DNA from: Chloroflexota bacterium
GTDB taxonomy: Bacteria > Chloroflexota > Chloroflexia > Thermomicrobiales > JADLAZ01
NCBI GenBank assembly: GCA_020849725.1
Contig: JADLAZ010000222.1
Location: forward strand, 1 to 10,597
Direction: 5' to 3'
DNA: 10,597 nucleotides
The notes beneath the pieces were generated by a model, which was not told the DNA's origin, searched no databases, and saw only the letters and a list, made by a program, of their open reading frames with translations. Below, piece by piece: positions 5,334 through 10,597 of this stretch (the stretch's first letter is position 1; each line of letters opens with the position of its first letter). Position numbers and translations under genes: made by a program.

Positions 5334-5819
5334 TCAGGCGAGAGCGCGCCGGCGCCGAACGTAGTCGAGCGCGGCGCCGGCCAGGGTCTCGTTGCGCAGG
5401 CCGACCTGTACTGCCAGGCGCAGCGCCTGATCCTCCGCCAGACCCTCGTCGAGCATCAGGAAGGCCAGTAGCAGGCCCCCGACCCGGTTGGCGCTGCGGC
5501 AGTGGAAGAAGAGCGGCCGCCGCGCGGAATCGCTCAGCACCGCCCGCGCTGCGTCAAACACCGCGTCGTCGGGCGTATACGAGCGCACCGGCACGACGAT
5601 GTAGTCCAGTCCAGCGGCGGCCACCGCCGTCGGCTCGTCGAAGCCGCGTTCCTCCTCGGGTGCGCATACGTCCAGCACCGTCGTGAAGCCGGCGCCGGCC
5701 ACGCGCGCGAAATCCTCGGCCTGAGGCTGGCCGGCCGTCATCACGCCCGGCAACGGCTGGCTCACGTTCGGAATGCGGTCAGCGAGGGCGGCGGCCGGGT
5801 TGGTCGATGGCGTCGTCAT
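5334..5819 (-). CDS. Cys-x4-Arg protein phosphatase / sulfurtransferase-like protein (DUF442-like)
   Basis: This is a small 161-residue cytosolic protein of the tyrosine phosphatase / rhodanese-like superfamily. The active-site loop is HCRSANR (106-112): Cys107 is followed by Arg112, a Cys-x4-Arg spacing. Classical tyrosine phosphatases have Cys-x5-Arg. The shorter loop is typical of DUF442 (beta-lactamase-hydrolase-like) proteins, some of which handle persulfide sulfur. The N-terminal LPGVMTAGQPQAEDFARVAGAGF (23-45) with a following VLDVCAPEE is also usual for that group, including the GQP signature. The start ATG 5819 has AGGAGGT upstream. It diverges from an ArsR-type regulator gene across 193 nt and converges on phaB. 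The substrate is unknown. Both a phosphatase and a sulfur-transfer role are open. Confidence 0.75.
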   Translation of the reverse strand: MTTPSTNPAAALADRIPNVSQPLPGVMTAGQPQAEDFARVAGAGFTTVLDVCAPEEERGFDEPTAVAAAGLDYIVVPVRSYTPDDAVFDAARAVLSDSARRPLFFHCRSANRVGGLLLAFLMLDEGLAEDQALRLAVQVGLRNETLAGAALDYVRRRRALA

Positions 5820-5957
5820 GGTGACCTCCTGGCGAGCGGTCTGGGCAGCGACGGGTGCGGTCGGCAGGGTCCGCATTGAAGCGATGATGCGGGGCCGCGG
5901 TCGCCGGTCGCACCACCGGTCAGGGCGCGCCCGCGCGCTGGCGGCGTGGCGGCGCGG

Positions 5958-5992
5958 TCGATATATTATCCTATTGGCATGCATTGGCGGTG
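5958..5992. promoter_or_regulatory. AT-rich divergent promoter region with 10-bp-period direct repeat
   Basis: The stretch GATATATTATCC around 5960-5971 is an AT island in very GC-rich DNA and offers TATATT or TATTAT (plus) and TAATAT (minus) as -10 boxes. No good -35 box is visible for either. Directly beside it ATTGGC occurs at 5973-5978 and 5983-5988, one helical turn apart, with ATGC between. This is 25 nt before the ArsR-family start and would suit an autoregulatory operator. The remaining 5820-5957 shows nothing I can interpret. Confidence 0.4.
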
Positions 5993-6012
5993 CTGACGAT
6001 GGGAGAGACGCC

Positions 6013-6360
6013 ATGAGCGACGGAGACCTGCCGGCCAGCCTGCTGACGCTCATCGCTGAGCGCTTCAAGGTGTTGAGCGAGCCGGCGCGCTTGCTGATTC
6101 TCAACACGCTGCGCGGCGGCGAGCGCACGGTGACGGAGTTGGTCGAGTTGACTGGCATCAAGCAGGCCAACGTTTCCAAGCACCTGCAAGTGCTGTTCGC
6201 CGCTGGCTTCGTCGCGCGCCGCAAGGTCGGATTGCACGTCTACTACGCCATCGCCGACCCAGACGTGTTCGAGCTGTGCCACCTCGTCTGCGGCCGGCTG
6301 GAGACGCAGGCGGGCGACCGGCTGGCCCTGCTCGCGCAGCGCCAACTCGCCGCTTCGTAA
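6013..6360 (+). CDS. ArsR/SmtB-family transcriptional regulator
   Basis: This 115-residue winged-helix protein probably represses its own promoter and the divergent phosphatase-like gene. FKVLSEPARLLILNTLRGGE (18-37) is the conserved first helix pair, TVTELVELTGIKQANVSKHL (39-58) the helix-turn-helix, and RRKVGLHVYYAIADPDVFEL (69-88) the wing. The classical metal site in the recognition region (ELCVCDL in ArsR) is absent. The only cysteines are Cys89 and Cys93 with His90 between, in the C-terminal dimerisation helix, where related regulators bind zinc or sense thiols. Start ATG 6013 follows GGGAGAG. Its 3' end lies 17 nt from the convergent aminotransferase stop, with no terminator between them. 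The signal is not known. Confidence 0.9.
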   Translation: MSDGDLPASLLTLIAERFKVLSEPARLLILNTLRGGERTVTELVELTGIKQANVSKHLQVLFAAGFVARRKVGLHVYYAIADPDVFELCHLVCGRLETQAGDRLALLAQRQLAAS

Positions 6361-6377
6361 CCGGTCCAGGCGTCGCG

Positions 6378-7556
6378 CTACACCCGCGCTACCTGCACCG
6401 CCCTGGCCGCCTGGGCGATGCGCCCGAGCGCCTTGTCGATGTTCTCGACCGAGTTGGCGTAGCTGAGGCGCAGGTAGCCCTCGCCGTAGCTGCCGAAAGC
6501 CGTGCCCGACAGCGTCGCCACGCCGTACTCGTCCAGCAGCAGCGTGGCAAAGGTGCGCGAGTCGACGCCCAGCCGGGAGATGTTGGGGAAGGCATAGAAC
6601 GCGCCCTTCGGCAGCACGCAACTGATGCCGGGGATCGCGTTCAGTCCGTCGACGATGAACTGCCGCCGGCGACGGAACTCGGTCAGCATCGCGTCGACGT
6701 CGTCCTGCGGCCCGCGCAGCGCCTCGATGCCGGCCATCTGCGTGAACCCGGCCGTGCACGAGACGCTGTTGACCGCCAACCGGACGATGTGCGGCGCCAG
6801 CGCTGGCGGGAAGATGCCGTAGCCCAGCCGCCAGCCGGTCATCGCCCAGGTCTTGGAGAAGCCGTCGAGCAGAATGAAGCGCTCGGCCATGCCCGGGTAG
6901 GTGCCGATGCTGACGTGCTCGCCCTCGTACAGGATGCGGCTGTAGATCTCATCCGACATGACCATCAGGTCGTGCTCAACGGCCAGCGCCGCGATCGCGG
7001 CGATCTGCTCCCGGCTTAGCACGCCGCCGGTCGGATTGGCCGGCGAGTTCAACACCAGCAGCCGTGTGCGCGGCGTGATCAGCGACCGCAACTCGTCGAC
7101 ATCGACCTCAAAGGCGTTCTCTTCCCGCAGCGGCAGCGGCACCGCCGTCGCGCCGGCGAAGTTGATCATGCTCTCGTAGATGGGGAAGCCTGGATTGGGG
7201 TAGATCGCCTCATCGCCGGCCTCCAGCAGCGCCAGCATGACGAAGAACATCGTCGGCTTGCCACCGGGCACCACCACGACCTGATCCGGCGACGCCTCCA
7301 GACCGCGGCGCGCGCGGATGTCGTCGACGATCGCCTGGCGCAGGTCAGGGATGCCGGCTGACGGCGTGTAGTGGGTCGCGCCGCCGCGCAGTGCCGATAC
7401 GCCGGCCTCGACGACGTTGCCGGGCGTATCGAAGTCCGGCTCGCCGATCTGCAGGTGGACGACATCCACGCCCTTCGCTTCCAGCGCCCGGGCGCGGGCC
7501 AGCACTTCGAACGCGGTTTCTGTTCCTAGCCGGCTCATGCGGCTTGCCAGTCGCAT
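6378..7556 (-). CDS. Class I/II PLP-dependent aminotransferase (aspartate aminotransferase-like)
   Basis: A 392-residue fold-type I enzyme that transfers an amino group between an amino acid and a 2-oxo acid in the cytosol. Visible PLP ligands are Asn174 in ANPTGG, Asp202 and Tyr205 in SDEIY, and the Schiff-base Lys235 in DGFSKTWAMTGWR. Arg243 binds the phosphate and Arg363 (YLRLSYA) the substrate carboxylate. The N-terminus IGEPDFDTP (37-45) and HYTPSAGIPDLR (62-73) are typical of the I-gamma aspartate aminotransferases and their relatives. I chose ATG 7556, preceded by TGAGGAG. An in-frame extension to 7655 starts inside a promoter and lacks a ribosome site. It follows mdh on the same strand. 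If it acts on oxaloacetate, the two genes form a malate-aspartate link, but alanine or aromatic specificity cannot be excluded. Confidence 0.92.
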   Translation of the reverse strand: MRLASRMSRLGTETAFEVLARARALEAKGVDVVHLQIGEPDFDTPGNVVEAGVSALRGGATHYTPSAGIPDLRQAIVDDIRARRGLEASPDQVVVVPGGKPTMFFVMLALLEAGDEAIYPNPGFPIYESMINFAGATAVPLPLREENAFEVDVDELRSLITPRTRLLVLNSPANPTGGVLSREQIAAIAALAVEHDLMVMSDEIYSRILYEGEHVSIGTYPGMAERFILLDGFSKTWAMTGWRLGYGIFPPALAPHIVRLAVNSVSCTAGFTQMAGIEALRGPQDDVDAMLTEFRRRRQFIVDGLNAIPGISCVLPKGAFYAFPNISRLGVDSRTFATLLLDEYGVATLSGTAFGSYGEGYLRLSYANSVENIDKALGRIAQAARAVQVARV

Positions 7557-7626
7557 CGTTCGCTCCTCAGGCTTGGCCTCCGGCGCGCCCGACGCCCGCG
7601 CCGCCCGGCCGGCTGCCGGGGTGGCC

Positions 7627-7655
7627 ATTCTACCCGGCCGTCGTCGCTGGGCCAA
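7627..7655 (-). promoter_or_regulatory. Promoter candidate for the aminotransferase gene
   Basis: On the minus strand TTGGCC (7655-7650) is followed after 17 bases by TAGAAT (7632-7627). It lies in the 132-nt gap between mdh and the aminotransferase, about 70 nt before the start. It suggests the aminotransferase can be transcribed without mdh. Confidence 0.5.
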
Positions 7656-7688
7656 GGGGCGCGCTCAGCGCGACACCGGCCGCCTGCA

Positions 7689-8645
7689 TCACGATGCTGG
7701 TAGCAAGCCGTTCTGCTCCAGAACAGTGACTAGCTCGCGCACCGCCGCGGCTGATTTCGCCAGCGCCGCCGCCTCGGCGTCGCTCAAAGTGATCTGCAGC
7801 ACCTGCTCCAGCCCGCCGCCACCCAGGATGCAGGGCACGCCGACGTACAGCCCGTCCACGCCATACTCGCCCTGAAGATAGGCGGCGCACGGCAGGATGC
7901 GACGCTTGTCGAGCATGATCGCATCGACCATCGTCGCCACCGACGACGCCGGCGCGTAGTAGGCACTGCCGGTCTTAAGCAGCCCGACGATCTCCGCGCC
8001 GCCGTTGGCTGTGCGCTGCACCAGCGCCTCGACGCGCGCTGGCGTCATCAGTTCGGTGATCGGGATGCCGGCGACAGTTGAGTAGCGTGGCAGCGGCACC
8101 ATCGTGTCGCCGTGACCGCCCAGGACGAAGGCGTTGACGTCTTCGACCGAGACGTTCAGCTCCATGGCGATGAAGGTCCGGAACCGGGCCGAGTCGAGCA
8201 CGCCGGCCATGCCGATGACGCGCTCGCGCGGCAACCCGCTCACCCGGTACGCCAGGTGCGCCATCGCGTCCAGCGGATTGCTGACGACGATCAGGATGGC
8301 GTCCGGCGAGGCCGCGACGACCTGGCGGGTGACGTCACCGACGATGCGGGCGTTTGTCAGCAGCAGGTCGTCCCGGCTCATGCCGGGCTTGCGCGCGATC
8401 CCCGACGTGATCACCACCACGTCCGAGCCGGCCGTCTCGCTGTAGCCGTTCGCGCCGGTGACGTGCGAGTCGTAGCCCTCGACCGGCCCGGACTGCATCA
8501 GGTCGAGCGCTTTGCCCTGCGGCATGCCCTCGACGATGTCGACCAGCACAATGTCGGCGTAGTCACGCTCGGCCAGCCGCTGGGCCGTCGTGCTGCCGAC
8601 AAAGCCCGCGCCAACGATGGTGATCTTGCCGCGCGTGCGCCCCAT
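7689..8645 (-). CDS. mdh: Malate dehydrogenase (LDH-like type)
   Basis: This enzyme interconverts malate and oxaloacetate with NAD(H) in the TCA cycle. The 318 residues match the LDH-like MDH family. The Rossmann motif is VGAGFVGS (11-18), with Asp36 in VLVDIVEG favouring NAD. Arg85 in [10 protein letters not shown] marks malate rather than lactate specificity, because LDH has Gln there. Arg91 and Arg154 bind the substrate, Asn123 (VSNPLD) the cofactor, and His178 in GGHGDTMVP is the catalytic base. ATG 8645 has AAAGGA about nine bases upstream. The gene is the first of a two-gene group with the aminotransferase, 132 nt downstream. No oddities are seen. Confidence 0.95.
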   Translation of the reverse strand: MGRTRGKITIVGAGFVGSTTAQRLAERDYADIVLVDIVEGMPQGKALDLMQSGPVEGYDSHVTGANGYSETAGSDVVVITSGIARKPGMSRDDLLLTNARIVGDVTRQVVAASPDAILIVVSNPLDAMAHLAYRVSGLPRERVIGMAGVLDSARFRTFIAMELNVSVEDVNAFVLGGHGDTMVPLPRYSTVAGIPITELMTPARVEALVQRTANGGAEIVGLLKTGSAYYAPASSVATMVDAIMLDKRRILPCAAYLQGEYGVDGLYVGVPCILGGGGLEQVLQITLSDAEAAALAKSAAAVRELVTVLEQNGLLPAS

Positions 8646-8677
8646 GCTGGTTGTTCCTTTCGCTCGTGTGGCAACAT

Positions 8678-8705
8678 CGCCGGCCCGGCCGGCGCGCGCA
8701 GCATA
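8678..8705 (-). promoter_or_regulatory. Weak extended -10 and 5'-leader hairpin of mdh
   Basis: Minus-strand TGGTATGCT ends at 8700 and contains TATGCT (8705-8700) with an upstream TG, an extended -10 pattern. No good -35 box is present. Transcription would start near 8693, right at a hairpin formed by CGCCGGC (8678-8684) and GCCGGCG (8688-8694), just before the ribosome site. The rest of the 209-nt gap (8646-8854) holds only the hairpin at 8796-8825. Confidence 0.3.
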
Positions 8706-8795
8706 CCAGAGACCGGCTGGGGCCGCCTACTCGCCCTGGCTCAACTCTACTGACTGCCGTCAGCACCACTCAAGCCGAAGCATCCAGATGTAATC

Positions 8796-8825
8796 CCTTC
8801 CCCTTCGACTCCGTCCAGGGAAAGG
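8796..8825 (-). terminator. Imperfect hairpin after the membrane-protein gene, REP-like
   Basis: CCTT-C-CCCT (8796-8804) pairs with AGGG-A-AAGG (8817-8825), with a single C/A mismatch and a 12-nt loop. It starts 29 nt after the stop codon of the membrane-protein gene. No T-run follows. The core CCCTTCGACTCCGTCCAGGG resembles small dispersed palindromes that I recall from many bacterial intergenic regions, but copies elsewhere in this genome cannot be seen here. Confidence 0.4.
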
Positions 8826-8854
8826 CCCCAGTCTCCGGCTCCACCTATCGCTTG

Positions 8855-10597
8855 TCATCCGGCCAGCGCGCGCGTCGCGTCCGCCAGCACGGGGTGAACC
8901 GGGTCATCGTCACGCACGGTCGGCGGCTCGGTGATGAGGCGGACCCGTGCCACCGCGACGCTGAGGTCGCGCTGGTCGTGCTCGTTGCCATGGAGGGCTG
9001 GACTGTCGACGCCGTCGAGCGATGTGAGCGTCAGATGAGTGCTGCCCAGGTCGGCGGGCACCGTCACCACGAAGTCGTGCGGCGCTGGCGTCACCGTGAC
9101 GACGTCTAGCACCCGGTCGCCAGCGCGGACCTCGATGCGTCGCGGCTCCTGGTAGCTCACGGCAGTGAACTCCACCGTCACTGGCGTCAGGCGAGGTCGC
9201 TCGAGGACGAGCAGGCTCCGCTCGCCCATCCAGCGGGTGCGGCCAAGCTGCGGGATCGTCTCCACCGGCCACCAACCACGGTCGGCCCGCATGAATGGCT
9301 CGGTCAGGGCCGCCGGTGGCACGCCCCAGGCCTCGAGCGCGCCGTCGGCCGAGGTGAGTGCCGGCGCTGACTGGCGCAGCACCCGGCGCAGACTCGTCAG
9401 CAAGGCGCGACCGGGAGCATCGTCAAGGACCTCGCCGCGATAGACCAGCACGTAGCGCACATGGAAGTAGTTGAGCACTGCCAGCGGGTCTGGCATCGCC
9501 TCGAAGATGTCGCGCAGGGGGCGCGCCGTCCCCAGATCGACGAAGCCAGGTGTGTTTGTCCGAAAGGGGCGCTCGACTTCGCGGGGGATGAACCCGCCAA
9601 AGATCGGCCGCTCGTGCTGCACCTGATGGAAGACTCGCTCCTGCTCGGCCTGGCGGTAGGGCAGCGTCAGCACCGTGCCCTGTGGGTCGATCTCGGCGAT
9701 CTTCTGGCCGATCTGGCGCGCCAGTGCCGTGTCTGGCGGCCGCTCCAGATCGAACGGCGCGGTCAGGAACTCAGCGACGACCAGGGCGCCCAGCAGCGCA
9801 ATCACCGGGACTACCGCGCGAGGTGGCAGCCGGCGAGCGATCTCCCGGACCCCGGCTGCGGACAGTACCGCCAGGCCGAGTGTCGCCAGCACGCTGAACC
9901 GGGCCGGTGTGCGTGAGACGTCCACGAGCGGCACAGTACTCAAGATATCGAACGGCGTCACCGCAGAGCGCACCACGGTGCCGATATGAACCTCCGGACC
10001 CAGCGCTAGCGCGATGCCGACGCCGGCCGCCGCCAGCCACGGCGCTGCCCGCCAGCGCAGCCCCACGACCCCGATCGCCGCCAGGACCATGACGATCAGA
10101 CCGAGTGAGACCCGCCCCTCGCTCAGCACCTCCTCGATATTCGCCTTGCGCCAGGCCAGCACGGCGTCGCCCCAGAGCGGATGCAGGTCCTGCGGGAGCA
10201 GAAACGCCAGCAGGTTGGCCGAGTGCTCCTGCGCCCAGCGCTCACCCAGTTCGGCGCGCGCACCAGCGGCGTGGACGGCCTGCGCCGTCGCCACGACCAG
10301 CGGCGCCAGCAGCAGTCCGCCGAGCAGGCCGGCGGCCGCCATCCGCGCTGGCCGCGCCCAGCCGGCCCGCCGCCAGAGCGCGCCCAGCAGTGCCCACAAC
10401 CCCAGCAGGCCGCCTAGCACCAGCGCGAACAGCGTCGTGTGCCACTCGGTCATCGCCGTCATGAACAGGCAGACCGCCGCCGCCGGCAGCGCGAAGCGGC
10501 GGCGGTCGCCGGCCGCCAGCAACGCGACCGCGAACAAGGGCAGCCACAGCAGCGCCGCCACGTTGAGGTGGCCGACCGTGAGATGGCCCATGAGATA
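8855..10597 (-). CDS. Polytopic membrane protein, GT-C/YfhO-like (N-terminus beyond window)
   Basis: 580 residues are visible and the frame is open at the right edge, so the N-terminal part is missing. The ATG at 10591 is unlikely to be the start, because HLTVGHLNVAALLWLPL resembles an internal segment of GT-C-like proteins. The first half holds about seven or eight hydrophobic segments, among them VAALLWLPLFAVALLAAG, LGLIVMVLAAIGVVGL and VVPVIALLGALVVAEFL. The segment SRTPARFSVLATLGLAVL lies before the last membrane helices. The second half (about 290 residues) is soluble and probably extracytoplasmic. It has a VLTLPYR segment followed by QHERPIFGGFIPRE, a pattern I associate with uncharacterised Chloroflexota-type membrane glycosyltransferase-like proteins, and ends in a beta-rich domain. 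The role, perhaps in surface glycan or polymer assembly, is inferred only. It is probably unrelated to PHA. Confidence 0.7.
   Translation of the reverse strand, partial: YLMGHLTVGHLNVAALLWLPLFAVALLAAGDRRRFALPAAAVCLFMTAMTEWHTTLFALVLGGLLGLWALLGALWRRAGWARPARMAAAGLLGGLLLAPLVVATAQAVHAAGARAELGERWAQEHSANLLAFLLPQDLHPLWGDAVLAWRKANIEEVLSEGRVSLGLIVMVLAAIGVVGLRWRAAPWLAAAGVGIALALGPEVHIGTVVRSAVTPFDILSTVPLVDVSRTPARFSVLATLGLAVLSAAGVREIARRLPPRAVVPVIALLGALVVAEFLTAPFDLERPPDTALARQIGQKIAEIDPQGTVLTLPYRQAEQERVFHQVQHERPIFGGFIPREVERPFRTNTPGFVDLGTARPLRDIFEAMPDPLAVLNYFHVRYVLVYRGEVLDDAPGRALLTSLRRVLRQSAPALTSADGALEAWGVPPAALTEPFMRADRGWWPVETIPQLGRTRWMGERSLLVLERPRLTPVTVEFTAVSYQEPRRIEVRAGDRVLDVVTVTPAPHDFVVTVPADLGSTHLTLTSLDGVDSPALHGNEHDQRDLSVAVARVRLITEPPTVRDDDPVHPVLADATRALAG

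Noticed and set aside
5820..6224. N-terminal extension of the phosphatase-like gene across the ArsR-type gene
   Set aside because: The extra residues are the antisense of the regulator gene. ATG 5819 has a perfect AGGAGGT site.
6276..7019. Plus-strand open frame of 247 codons opposite the aminotransferase
   Set aside because: It overlaps the end of the ArsR-type gene and is antisense to the aminotransferase active site. No motif and no ribosome site.
1..10597. CRISPR arrays, tRNA or rRNA genes, insertion sequences
   Set aside because: No regularly spaced repeats, no cloverleaf or rRNA-like segments and no transposase frames or terminal repeats were recognised.

Overview
The window is about two-thirds G+C, with strong Shine-Dalgarno sites (GGAGG-like), compact spacing and GC-ending codons. 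No taxonomic marker is present. The combination of a small PhaC with a short PhaR/PhaE-type partner, a PhaQ-type PadR repressor and a GT-C-like membrane protein suggests a Chloroflexota-type (Thermomicrobia-like) bacterium. That assignment is inference from gene style, not proof.

Positions 1-5327 form a polyhydroxyalkanoate (PHA) locus made of two divergent arms. The left arm, on the minus strand, reads phaQ-like PadR repressor, phasin-like protein, PhaE/PhaR synthase subunit, then phaC, whose last few codons lie beyond position 1. It starts from a clear promoter (TTGACA-16-TATATT on the minus strand) that carries two 9-bp direct repeats, a likely operator. The right arm, on the plus strand, reads a short thioredoxin-like ORF that keeps the WCGPC active site but not the rest of the fold, then a strongly structured spacer, then phaA (thiolase) and phaB (acetoacetyl-CoA reductase). 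Together they encode the route acetyl-CoA to acetoacetyl-CoA to 3-hydroxybutyryl-CoA to granule polymer, plus granule coat and regulator. A 20-bp inverted repeat closes the arm after phaB.

Positions 5334-6360 hold a divergent pair: a small Cys-x4-Arg phosphatase or sulfurtransferase-like protein (minus) and an ArsR-family regulator (plus). They share an AT-rich promoter region with a 10-bp-spaced direct repeat.

Positions 6378-8645 (minus strand) hold malate dehydrogenase followed by a class I aminotransferase. The aminotransferase has its own promoter-like sequence in the 132-nt gap. The two could link malate, oxaloacetate and an amino acid.

Positions 8855-10597 (minus strand) hold the C-terminal 580 residues of a large polytopic membrane protein that runs off the right edge.

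The least explained part is 2889-3259. It contains the truncated thioredoxin ORF, a 10-bp hairpin that sequesters a Shine-Dalgarno-like sequence in front of a possible 11-codon ORF, and two mutually exclusive long stems directly upstream of phaA. That layout resembles a leader or attenuator. No tRNA, rRNA, insertion sequence or CRISPR array was seen, and no gene-free stretch exceeds 300 bases.
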